From Oryzias latipes (lineage: Eukaryota > Chordata > Actinopteri > Beloniformes > Adrianichthyidae), in the NCBI RefSeq assembly GCF_002234675.1, contig NC_019866.2:6367307-6431306 (forward strand): 64,000 nt of DNA, read 5' to 3'. The position numbers were made by a program, and so were the translations under genes. The notes under the pieces are model-generated. The model had not been told where the DNA came from, did no database searches, and saw only the letters and a list, made by a program, of their open reading frames with translations. Position 1 is the stretch's first letter. Each line of letters begins with the position of its first letter. Below, in pieces: positions 22,609 through 34,700 of the stretch.

Positions 22609-23028
22609 GCTACGTTCACACCGGCCTCTGTTAGCACGTTCAAGTGACCACTTCCAATGAAAAGTCTATGTAAAGGCACGTAAATGCACATTTTGGGCTT
22701 CTGCATTCAAAACTACTGTGTTCACGCGCTACACACATTTTAAAGTATTTTTTGGGCTCTACATACTAAACGTGTGGCCATTGAACAAGTGTTGAAAGTT
22801 AAACCAATTGAACTTTGACTATCAGAGACTCCGGTTTGGTAGTGACGTATGCATATTGTCCTTTTCAATTCAAGGAACATTGACATTTTACACCAAGCGT
22901 CTTCCAACTACATGCGCTAGTGTCGGATAGCGAGAGACCAGTGTGAACACCCTATGCTAAAAATGCGTCCAAGAATTCCCGTTCAGCCCGCTTTTGAACG
23001 TGCATCAGATGCCTGGTGTGTAAGTAGC
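22609..23028. mobile_element. Element B, full copy with terminal inverted repeats
   Basis: The left end GCTACGTTCACACCGG and the right end, in reverse GCTACTTACACACCAG, agree at about 13 of 16 positions. TTGA occurs on both sides and may be part of a target duplication. About 420 bp, non-coding. It sits inside the LINE fragment. Confidence 0.65.
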
Positions 23029-23035
23029 TTGACAG

Positions 23036-23110
23036 CAATGCCACCCGGACGCCTTCCTAGCGAGACCTTGTGGGCATGTCCAACCAGGATGATGCCCCAC
23101 AGCGAAGCCA
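23036..23110 (+). pseudogene. Decayed LINE reverse transcriptase C-terminal region, part 2
   Basis: Continues the LINE after the insertion: MPPGRLPSETLWACPTRMM, the block that normally follows WFGHLIR in this family. Confidence 0.65.
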
Positions 23111-24044
23111 AGACTTACTGGAATAATCAGCCAGCCTGATTATCCATCATCAGCATTCTCCAGGAACAGATGGTCAGGGAAAGGGAGGTCCAGGCCTCCA
23201 CAGAACAGCAAAATGTGATGGATGGAAGAATGGAAACTTTTGATGCTTAGAAATACTTTTTATTAGTTGTATCAGGTTTTACTATTCTGGCTAACCATGT
23301 TAAAAGTTGAAATAAATGACAAAACCCCTCCAGCAAAGTGAACTTAGTTGAAAGGAGAAACCCTCCTCTATCAGAAAACCACACTAAAACCAAGACAAAC
23401 GCCTGCAAAACTACATATGCGCAAACCAAAGGACTTTAGGGTCATCTAACTGGGAACAGGTGGGATAGAAAGGGAGTTGTTTGGCCAAAAATAAAAGTTT
23501 TTTCAATAAAAAAAATAATCCTTTTGCTTCATATTTTAAGTGGTTGATGAGGAAATATGAGTTCAAAATGATGCAAAATGATAGTGTGAAAAGTGTGCTG
23601 TTGGGGATTTCACATTTCTTCACACATCAGCACACCTTCTAAATGCTTCCGCATCAACGGGATGGCAGTTAATCAGGAACATAAGCGTAAAGGAATTTCT
23701 GATTATGTAAGGTGCAATGAAAACCAGTAAATGGAGAGGAGAGCTAAACCTGATCCTAAGATGGTTGGATGGAGAGAGACAGAGAAGCAGTTGATGAAAG
23801 TATGAGGAAATAAAACTGCTCTGTAATTAGACAGAAACAGCCCAGAAAAGAATAAATAAATACATAAATTTGAACTTATTGATACAATTTACATGTCACA
23901 TTGAATTCAGTAAAATTATAATTGTCAAATACAGTTTGATAATTTGATTGAAAACAGAAGAAGATGAGAAGAAGCAAACTTTTAAAATGATTTACGTAAC
24001 AAATCCTCGATGTAAACATAACTGAGGATTTGTCCTGGACCATA

Positions 24045-24717
24045 CAGGTACATGTTAAAGACAGCCTGTCGAAGACTCTTGCTTCTTGAGAAAGCTGAGG
24101 AAGTTTGCTATGAATACTGACATCCTCAGGAACTGCTACAGGAGCACAATCGAGAGCCTTCTGGCGGGCTGCATCACGGTGTGATATGGTAACTGCAGCC
24201 AAATAGTGCTACAGAAGGTGGTGCGAGCAGCAGTGGACATCACTGGCAGCACCCTTCCCTCCATTCAGGACTTTTTACCGCAGCAGGAGTCTGCACAAGG
24301 CACGCAGCATCACGAAGGACCGCACTCATCCAGCAAAAGAACGTTTTTGGATGTTTAGGAAAAAACAGGAGCCTACCGGCCCATACCAGGAGACTGAGAA
24401 ACAGCTATACCCACAAGATATTAGCCAACTGAACTCCAAATAGCCCCTTCTATAATCAAGTCAACATTAAAAATGCAACAACATCCCCCAAATTCAACCT
24501 TTGTATTTCATTTCACCTGTACCCTGTTCCTATCCATCTATATTTATTTAATTCGTACTACACATTACTTCAACATGTATTTTATTATATTACATCTGAA
24601 TTAGTATCTCCCGGCCTTTTTGGTGAGTGAATTGGCTCTTCCCATCACAAGCATTTCATTGCATTGTTGACCTGTTTTGACTTGTGCATATAACAAATAA
24701 AGCTTCATTCATTCCAC
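24045..24717 (+). pseudogene. 3' end of an L2-like LINE
   Basis: The translation shows LRKLRKFAMNTDILRNCYRS and STIESLLAGCITV, then a stop, YGNCS and VVRAAVDITGSTLPSIQDF. This is the typical end of an L2-clade reverse transcriptase ORF. The copy has stops and frameshifts. Its 3' end has AACAAATAAAGCTTCATTCATTC, consistent with a short tandem LINE tail. Confidence 0.7.
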
Positions 24718-26490
24718 TTGTGCTCTACCATATACACACATTTTATTTCCATAATAGCCATTGTACATGGCAGATGTAAGAAAATAACTTCAGTCTTCTA
24801 GGAACTCTTTGGTTTTTAACTACTGATTAATTTGACTTTTACCGTCACATGTGGTTTCGTCTGAAAATCTCAGGGCTACATTTTCAAGGGATCTTAGGGG
24901 ATCAAAGTATTCCTGAAGTCACTGACAAACTTCTGTTTGGGTATGAAGCTGATTTGCTTGACATGACTGCTGAGTGCCTGCAGCAAAAACATCCTTCTTC
25001 CAAGATTCCTGTGTAATGTGGGGAGGAACAGCCTTTGTTATCTTAATGTCATCTTCATTTCTGCTTTCTTTTTCTGACTCTGAAGAGACTGGTGGAACTT
25101 TAAAGGTAAAAAGTGACACAGATGTCAAACCAAAAAGCACAATTTCTCGTCTTAAACATTTTTTTTTGTTTTATCATAATAAAGGTTTCTATCTAAACAG
25201 CAAAGGTTCATGAATAATAGTGTTTGCATTTGTTCCAAACTGTAAAAAAACAGTCCATTCAACTGCAAGATTACATTCAGAAACACCATTATCAGATCAG
25301 AGATGGGATAAACTGTGCCCAAACAAACCATAAATATCCAACCTGATCTAAAGAATTGCTCTTAAAAGCCATTTAATCAAAAACTTGAGACTGTATGAAG
25401 TCAATGCGTACTTCAGCCCCTGTGGAGAAAAAAAACCCCAAAGTAAGAGAGTAGGGAGGCATCAAGAACAAAGAATAAAAAAAAAAAAAAAAAGGAAGTA
25501 GGACATTTATGAACATTTCTGGCATTCCGCAGCTCAATGCTGAAGCGAGATTTTCTTTCGGGTAAGAAGTCCTTCCAGCTAAGAGCCACCGGACCAGGAC
25601 CCGGCAGGAAGCCCTGCTTTCTCATTACTGGCCCCTGCATGGCTGAAGTGGCTCAGTGCCGAAGACAAGAGGAAGACCACATTAAAGAAAGAATTCAGGA
25701 CATTGGCGGGCAAGGATGTTGTTTAACGTGATACAAGTAAACAAGCACAGGAGTGTGTGCACGAAAGGAAAGGAAAGACAGAGAAACCTCACTCTGGAAA
25801 GCATTATTCGGCGTTTCTTTTAACAGAATTGAAGCATTTCCTGTTCAGAGAGATTGAGATTTATGGAAGAAAGGCCCAAGAGAGGTCTTCTTTTTTCCTT
25901 TTATAATACTCACTCTCTGTAAATAGACATGTTGAGATGAAAAGCAGATGCTGTAAAAGCTGAGCCCGTCTTCCTGTTCTGTTTGCGATCTTCTTTTTTT
26001 TTTATACATACAGGTGAACTTTGAGGAATACTTTATAGATCCAAACCGATCATTGTGGCTTTTTTCACCAACTGTTCATTTTGTAGATGGAGGGTTCTGA
26101 TGATGTCAAAAAAGAGGCTAAAACATTGGCTAAACACAAGCCCAATTTAAACCAATGGGGTCACGTGACCACAAGGTCGGTCATTTCTTGTATAAACTAT
26201 CGTGTGAAAAAATCCTGCCATTAATCTTTCGTTTATATAAAGAGAGTCCCTGCTCATTTGCAAGTGAACCCTGATGTGTTCTGGCAACAGTGTGTATGCA
26301 CAAACACACTATTAACCTAAACCTTTTGGTGAAATGGGTTTAGTCTAGAGGTGAAAGGTCATAAATATATCTAAAGAACAACTAGCTGAACAAGAACATC
26401 AGTGCTGGTTTCAGGCATTACTGCCCCCTACTGAGCAGGTGTTGTAACTACCTGGCATTTCCAGACAGTTTGGTCTGTTCATTTAAAAGT
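24718..26490. other. Intergenic, no gene recognised
   Basis: Repeat-like patches (for example 26040-26240, with GGTCACGTGACC at 26159-26170) and low-complexity A runs. No splice-supported exon. Confidence 0.45.
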
Positions 26491-26857
26491 TCTGTGTTCC
26501 CTCTTTGTGGTTCACATTTTTGGTGGTTCGCAGATTTTTTCAGTGGAATGTGCAAAGGTGTTTTTTTTTCTGCATCCTGATTGGCCGTAAAACAGTGTCA
26601 ATCGATCCCCTCCGTGCCGTGGCTACATAAATCTTCAATCTTTTATTGCATTCTAATACTGGATTTTTGTACAAAAATTTGAACTTTGAAAGTTTAAACA
26701 AGACAGAAAAGCATGAAGATGTTCATTTTTGTCTGAGTAAAGCGTATAAAGTGTGCAGTAAGGAGTTTTACAGCCTTAAAACATGTATATTCCAACTTTG
26801 TGGACCATCAGGGTTTATTTTTTGATCACAACTCCCACAATAAATGAGGGAACACTG
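26491..26857. mobile_element. Pogo/Tigger-like miniature element
   Basis: The left end CTGTGTTCCCTC and the right end GAGGGAACACTG are inverted repeats. The interior shares CGATCCCCTCCGTGCCGTG with the element at 7.5-8.4 kb. Non-coding, about 370 bp. Confidence 0.55.
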
Positions 26858-27449
26858 TAAAGGAAAAGAAAGTGAAACATTTTTGGCCATGTTCCTTATC
26901 CAATCCAATTAAATCTTCAGGAATATTATATGAATGCCAATGGATCTAATGTTTTTGTCTGTATTTTTGCAAAATTGCTTTATCTATAAAAATATATTAT
27001 CGTCCCAAAATATCTGTCAAGATCAAACTACTAGGACCCTTTTTTTGTTTGCAACATTATCTCCTACAAGTTGAACGTTAAAAAGAATATAATCTTTTCA
27101 AAAAGTATGTTTTAAGTAAACCATCTAGATTTTACCGTCATTTATGATAAATTCTAGATTTATTATTAAAGTTAAACAATAAATTTTGGTTGGAAAAAAG
27201 AAAAAAACTTTTTAATAGAAGAAATGACTCAATATAAGGGTGGTGGTGACTTTCCTGCAGACACGTCTTTCTGGACAGGTTTTGTCTTTTTGTTTTGCCA
27301 TTAAAGTTACTTTAATTGAATCTTTTAAAGTCTTTTCAGACTTCAGACTCAGTGGGAAAAACCAAAATAAAGACTTAATTTTGTTGTGAAATAAACACAC
27401 AGAGACAGTGGAGTTCAATACAAAAGCACATGTATTTTTCCGTTACATT

Positions 27450-28772
27450 TTGCAATGATAGCCATCAACATTTATTTAAACAAAGTCCACAAGGACAAGT
27501 GCAAACATTCCAGAAATTCAAGAGGAGAATAGAACTAAAATTTGTAAAAGTTGCCGTACAAAACTATATAATGATGTTGTCATAATATGATCTCACCCAG
27601 AATAATCTTTAGGCTAAATCCTTCTATTAATGCACAAAATACATTTTCTCTGCTCTCAAAAATCATGGAGGAAATTCTTTCACATATTCACACAAATCTG
27701 AACCATCAGTCAACCATGCCTTTTACAGTTTGATTTTTTAACAACAAATCCCCCCCAAAAAAGTAAAAAAAAAAAAAAAAAATTATTAACCCCCTCAGCT
27801 TCCTTCTCCTAAAAATGTGGCATTTAAAGAAAATGAACCCAGAGGCAACATTGCAATTACGTACAAAACATTCTGTGCAACTTGTGCAATAACAAAAAAG
27901 AAAGTGAACAAACTCAAAAGATATACAAAAGTGAGGTTGACAGAGTGGCACATAATAAGTGGCACGTATGACAAAAACATCAGGTGTTACAGATAAACAG
28001 TACATCATGTGATGGCCGACTATGTTAAACGAGCGTTTCATTTTTTTGTTTGTTTTTCTAATTACACAAAAGTCAAACAAAGTAAAAAAAAGTGCTGAAG
28101 ATTTTCTTAAAAATTAAGAATGCTACTTTATCATATCTTAAACTTTGAACGTGGCTTTATAATATTTAAGGGGTTGAGGTGATACAACACACGCATAAAT
28201 AGACATAAAACAGTGAAAAATTAAACATCTTTCTGCATAGACACTGTTGCATTTCCTTTTCTGTTTTTTTTTTTTTTTTTTTAAAATTGAAGAACCTTCA
28301 CCGTCTTGAATGACACTCCTCATAGAAAGGATGAAGCTGAAGCGTAATTTGTTTAGATAAGTGAAGTCATTTCCTCGCAGAAAGCAGAACCTCTCCTCGG
28401 AAACCCAGTTCTTTTGGTATGAAGAAACCAGTGCAGGGGTGAACAGCTGCAGCGTTAAGCAGAGCCCTGTACAGTACAGTTCTGTCACTTTCAATGCAGC
28501 AGTGCAGTTGTACATCAAAAACCTCGGTGAGTCCTCTCCCACTACTTCCGCTTTCGTCTGCCCCATTTTTCTTCTTGTGCAGTTATATAAATGAGCACAG
28601 AAGTAAGAATTCAGTCACATCCATCTGTATGAAGCTGATCACAGCTCAGGTCACAGGCATCACAGCAGTACAGCCAGGTAAAAAAGCCCCCATCCAGCTG
28701 CAGGCTCACTGGCTTTCAGCATCAGCTCCACTGAGTTCTACTACATCCAGTCCCCCGCTTGTGAAACATTGG
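27450..28772 (-). other. stk17a: stk17 3' UTR (predicted)
   Basis: Minus-strand sequence after the stop codon. TTTATT at 27471-27476 reads AATAAA on the gene strand, about 20 nt before a plausible cleavage point near 27450. The region contains a homopolymer at 28264-28282 and a 142-codon open frame that I regard as non-coding. Length about 1.3 kb if this signal is used. Confidence 0.45.
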
Positions 28773-31700
28773 TCAGCAGATTAGCTCCTGCTTCATGTCA
28801 GGTCTCGTGGGGAATTGGGTCTCGTTAAAGCAGAAGGCATCCCGGCCCGCCTTCAGCTCCCCCTGCCCTGGGCACATGAGGTACGACTCGATCAGGTCCA
28901 GCTCAGGGGACAGAGCAGGGCTTTCGGGCTCCGACTCTGACTGGCTCATCTCCGGCTCATCCAAAGAGGAGGCCGGTCTCATGTGGAGGTGCTGGTGCGA
29001 GTTCAACCAGGGGTGACGGAGGCATTCTTCTGCAGTGGCTCTCTTCCTGCACACACAAACACAATAACATTGAGGAGGAGTGGAAGAGCTTATATAACCC
29101 GTGGATTCCTTGGATCATCCAATTCCATCAATCTCTTTCAAGACTGCCCCGATGAAAATTGTGTCTTTGGCTTTTTTTTAACATTCGTTCTAGTTGCTTT
29201 TTTCTGATAATTGAGGACATACATATAATATATATACATATATAAAAAGTCAAATCAAAATGACATTTCTTTATATTTATTTATTTAGATTCTTGTGAAT
29301 CAGGAGCAGACGAAAAAAAAAAGCAGTTTAAGAAATCAGCTATATTTGTTATGTAAAAAATATGGGCCACAAGCTCTCAGCAACGCAGAGGGGAAGGGGG
29401 GCGGGATTGTTCTGTACCAACTCTAATGCAAATTTCTAATGAACTACTGTCGCTCTACAGAAATTATGTCCTAGAAAATGACTTTTTTTCTTTTTCTTTT
29501 TACATTTTGGCTAAAAACGGCATAATCACAGTTGAAAGACTTCTATGAACGCTTTTAAAATAGATCCAAAGATGATCGGAGTGGGTCGTTAGTAACGTTC
29601 CTTTAACCCACAGGTTCTCTAATAACTTTCTTCCTCAATTCCAAAACACTGAGGAATCTAAACATCCATTTTGTTCTCCTTATATTCTGCTCCAATTATA
29701 TGAAACTGCCTGGAGATTGTGACTCTGGGAGGCCGTTGCCTGATTTAAAATGTGAAGCCCTCCATTATGAAGAAGAATTAGGCCAAGACTGGAGCTAATC
29801 ATAGCAATACAGCTATTTTCTCCTAACAAGGTGACACTTGCATAATAATATGCTCCAATATCCCTATAAAGACAGCGGACTACATTTCTTTTTAAAATGA
29901 GGAACGATTACAGTCACTAAGAGTAAAAAAGGAAATGACTTCTGTTGAAACTACTACGTAAATTGAAAAAAAAAATAAAACGCTATGTGTGCACATGCTG
30001 GCGTGCTTCCGTTAGTTGTAAGCCTGACTCATATCCTTGCTATGTGTAATTCTGATCACAGTAACGCAGATGGAAACCACATCTTTGCTGCAAACTGACT
30101 CACCTGGGGTTTTTTACCAACAAGGACTTGATAAAGTCAACTGCCAGGGAGGAGATCCCTTCGAATGTGTCCTGCGAGTAGTCTACGTTGACCTGGGAAA
30201 TGTTCAGGAACGTCTGCTGCTTTTCGTCACCCAGAAAGGGAGACTCGCCCGTCAGCATGACATATGTCAGAACCCCGATGCTCCTGTCACAGAGAGAACA
30301 AGAAGAGGAAAATGAGGTTGCAGATAGTTGTAAGACATGTGTGAACGAGCAAGGAATTATTTAGCGGTTACAAGTCCAGATGTTTTTTTTTTTTTTTACA
30401 TGTTTGGAACGTGAAGTGAGAATGAGTTGCATGCAACTAAGTGATGTACCTACCACATGTCTGTCGCTGTGCTGATGGGTTCATAGCTCAGAACTTCTGG
30501 TGCTGCAGGACAGACGAAAAGATCCGATAAATTATGATGTTAAAACAAACTAAGAGGAGACAGATGCATCTGTGGATAAAAAGCAAGACTTACCCACGTA
30601 CTCTGGGGTACCCAGGATCTCCCTGACCTCCCTGACATTGTCCATGCGTCTGGACAAGCCAAAGTCAACAATACGGATGTCACCCAGAGGCTTGGCGCAG
30701 GTCAACAGGATATTCTGGGGCTGGAGGAGAAGCACATCCCAGTTTAGAAAAACGGTGTGTTACATAATAGCTGATCTCAATTAAAGCAGTCTGTGAACAT
30801 GAGGTTTACGTCATTGATCGTCTATGTTAATAAACGACAGACTTCGAGCTCACAAGTCCTGAGAGAATTAGGGGTCTGTTAGGTTGTCGGAGTAGGAGCT
30901 GCTCCTTAGAGCCCAGATCATCCACTTAACTTATCAGCCGGCACTGAAAAGAGTTGAGGAATCAATGCCAAACACTTAGCTGGCTCTCTTTTTCACTCAC
31001 ACTAGAGTAGATACAACTCGGTGTGCTTTTAAGCCAAAGCTGGCTATTCACCACTATTTGTTTGGACAAGAAAAAAAACCAAAGTCTCTACATACTAAAA
31101 AATAAAAGAAATCCCTCAAATAATTTAAAAAGTGAATTTTCTGCAAATGCAGTGAATCAAAATAAGATTTGCTTTTCAAATATTTGGGATATTTAAAAAG
31201 GGCTTGGTAAAGAATCCTGCTAACTATTGAGTTTATTTGTTGATTGAATCTCCATGGAAAAAGGGGTCAAAATGTACAAAATGAACTTTGGTTGCATAAC
31301 AGAAATGTTATCTCAGTGGAGCGCTCCAGGGCAGAAAACCTGTTGCCTATTGTCACATAATCCCTCCGTGTCCTTACTTTTAGATCCAGATGCACCACAT
31401 TGTTTCGATGAAGGAAAGCCACGCCTGTCAGGATCTGCTTCGCCAGCCGAATCACGTCTTTCTCTGTGAAGGCCTCGTCGTTATCGGCCACACACTGGTT
31501 GAAGATTTCACCACCAGCGGCACTGCAATGAAAGCACAGGAAGGAAAAGTGAGGAACAAAAATAATAGAACGGAAAGGGAATGGTTTGTTTGGACACAAT
31601 CCACTTTGGCTTATTTTTAATATTTTATAATGCAACTACAATAAAATGAACAAGTACTGAGTTTTATTAACGCATCTGCAGCTGTAAATACTCAACATCG

Positions 31701-34700
31701 CACTTGTACAGTTTTAGCGAACCCATCAAACCCTTTGCTTCTCTCTCAACATTATCGGCGATTTTACTTTGACACGAGGTACAAAGTTTCTCCACATCTA
31801 CTTAAATCAATGCAAGTTGTGGGAAAAACCTCCCACAACTTAAGAATAACCTTATCAATATATATGTTTAGAAAACAGTCAAATCAAGTGAGCTATAGGA
31901 AAAGGGATAATCAAAGAGGTGAAAACGATGCTTTACTAACTCAACCCACATACAATTTTCACAAAAGTGAACACCGGCCTGCAAAAAAACCAACAAATCC
32001 CACGCCTTCAATTACAACTAAAGTTATTTTTTGGTCATTTCAAAAGAGTTTGTGAAATGTTTTGGTTTTTCACTGGATGGTCTTGTGTAACCCGATAAAA
32101 AGTATCTTAGATTTAAGTCGAATGCCTCAACAGTCAGATGAAGGCCTGGAGCTGACAGTTCACCAAAAAAAGTACAAGCATGTGTGAGGGATTTAGAAGG
32201 TACGCATGCTTTTCATCCTCGGGGGGGGGGGCGTTGTGACCAGGCTGTCGGCAAAAAATGTTACATAACCTGAACTTTTCTGTCTCTTCCTCAAATCCCA
32301 GAGCTTTTTCAACTGTGAAAAATGTCCTTTTTATATATATAGTTTTTCCGCCTTTTGACAGATAAATCCACCACATATTCTTCTTTTTTTCAACGGAAAA
32401 CACACTTTAAATTTACAAAACAAAAAATTGCTTTGTATCCCAAAATGAAGCTGGTGTTCTTTTTAAGGGTGATTAAAGCAATTAACACCAAGTCCATCCA
32501 CTTTTTTCTATACATGTTTAGGGGCACAGCTTAGTATACTTTAGGAAGCTAAAGAAAGAGCTTTCATTATGACATTCTAATTTCATTATAATTTACTTCT
32601 TTAGCTTTAGCTGTACTTAACTTCTCTAAAGTGTTAACACTTTACTAGAAAGTTGCACCAACATGCATACCTTACATTGTGACTATAGCCATAAAAGTAG
32701 ACACTAAAGGCTCAAAATTAGGACTAAGATAAGAAATGAAGACCAAATGTAAAGTCTAAGCAGAAAGAGGATTAAAGCCTGATGCTCATTTTTTAGACTG
32801 TTGACTGTATTACTGCATGGCAGTTTTTATTTCAGAACAGAAAATCCCCATAAAAATATTTCAAATAAATCTTCAAAAATGTTAATACTTGAAAAAAATA
32901 GGATACAACAGTTGATATAGAGCAGACATTGCTATAGATTGCTTTGACTAATTAATTTTTGAAAATAACTTTTGGAATTTAATTGTTGGAGGTCCAACTA
33001 TCCCAAGAAAACTGATTTAGACTGTGAAATGAGATGACTTTTTAAAAGTTTTAATCTCTAAACTCTACAAATGGGGTTATATCTGTGGTACTGACACACA
33101 CCGGAGCTAGATTGAAAGATTACAGATGAACTTTTGTCATTTCTCTGACATGGATGAGGATGTGGTTGCAGCTGTAAGCCATGTGCATGCATGCGCTTTA
33201 CACCATCTGCATGGTGTGCTGCTTCTCAGAGCTTGCCTGCTTACCTTTAAACCCACAGGAAATGGAAAATAGTTTGCAGCTTTTTTTATGCTCTCTACAG
33301 GCCTCACTGTGAAACCCGCAGCAGTTTTCTTTTTAAAAGAATAACTGACAGTGGTGATACCTGACATTTAAAAACCAGCGACAAATCTCATATGCAAGAA
33401 GGGTCGCCATGGCCTGTGCCGGCTGACCTCCTGCTTTTCTCTGCAGGCAAGCAGGAGTGAGATATGGCGCTACTTCCCCTTTCACACTGCATTCAGGGGT
33501 AATATGCAGCCCTCCCCACAGTGCAGCTTTTGTTCTGCACAGGAATTCCTTGTCTGGGATGAAAATGACTGCAGAGGACCAGAGAAGGCCTTTCGACTGG
33601 TCTCTCAGCAGCTCTGGAAGAGGGGCGAAGTCCTATCGCTCAAGCATAATTGCAAAGTATTATCCCCCTCTAATGAGCCAAGTGAGCTTATTTAAATGGA
33701 GTGGTTTTTCAGATTCTCCACAAAGTTTGTCAGAGGACACAAAGTCATTGCACAAGGTAATGTAATACCTAACCACACCAGACTGTTGGATGATGCTTCT
33801 ACATAAATGATCAAGACAAGCACACTTCCTCAATCATCAATCAAATGCTAAGATCCCACCGCAAAATCGAAATGACTCAGTTGCCCGTCTTCTCATACTC
33901 AGCTGTATGCAGTTTCGGCTGCATTAGCATTTAGAGTGTCAAATTCCCGTCCATCATAGAACGGAGACGCTAAAGCGACAACAGAAAGAGCAAATGACCA
34001 CAGCGAGTGAGAACTCATTTCATACAGATGCATTTCACATGGATGTGTGTGAATTCACACGAAACCGACGACTCCTTCCATTCTGCAACTGTGTGATGTA
34101 TTTCTGATCTTTGCTGATAAGAGTTCTAGACAACCAGGGAAACCCCAACTGACTAAATGATTTTTTTTAGTAGACTTTCAAAAATAAGGCTTAAACTTTA
34201 AGAAACACATTTCCAAGAGTCAAATTGATTTTACCACAAACTATTTTAGATTATCAAGGCAAGTAAAAAAAAATAAAAAAAATCTTACCACTCCAAAACG
34301 AGGATGATTTCAGAGGTGGTTTCGTAGACCTCATGCAGTGCCACCACATACGGGTTTGCCTTGGCTGACTCCAGCACGGCAATCTCGTTCATGATGTCCA
34401 TGCGGCAGTCCTCTCCCTTCCTTCGCTTTCGCAGGAACTTGGCAGCATATTGCTTCCCTGTGGCCTTCTCTGTGCACTTCTTCACCACTGCAAACTTTCC
34501 CCTGGGAAAAAAAAAGAAAGGGAGGAGAAAAAAAAAAAATGAAAACCACTTTCTTGAACGGGTCGGTCAAGACAGTTCTGTTTCCATATCCATTTATCCT
34601 CTGGATCACATCTAGGCTGCTGAAATAATTGCAAATAACAGTCCAAAACCACTGGGTGTCCTCAAGAACTCCACTCTGAAGGGTGCAACACTAATGATGT

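Noticed and set aside
24974-25213. 79-codon plus-strand frame with DSEETGGTLKVKS
   Set aside because: The opposite strand is also open (24919-25140), there are no splice sites, and nothing is recognisable.
26159-26170. GGTCACGTGACC, a full CLEAR palindrome
   Set aside because: It lies in repeat-like sequence away from any promoter; it probably belongs to a dispersed element rather than to gene control.
28138-28566. 142-codon minus-strand open frame
   Set aside because: It lies in the predicted 3' UTR of stk17, crosses a homopolymer that gives a Lys run, and matches nothing I know.
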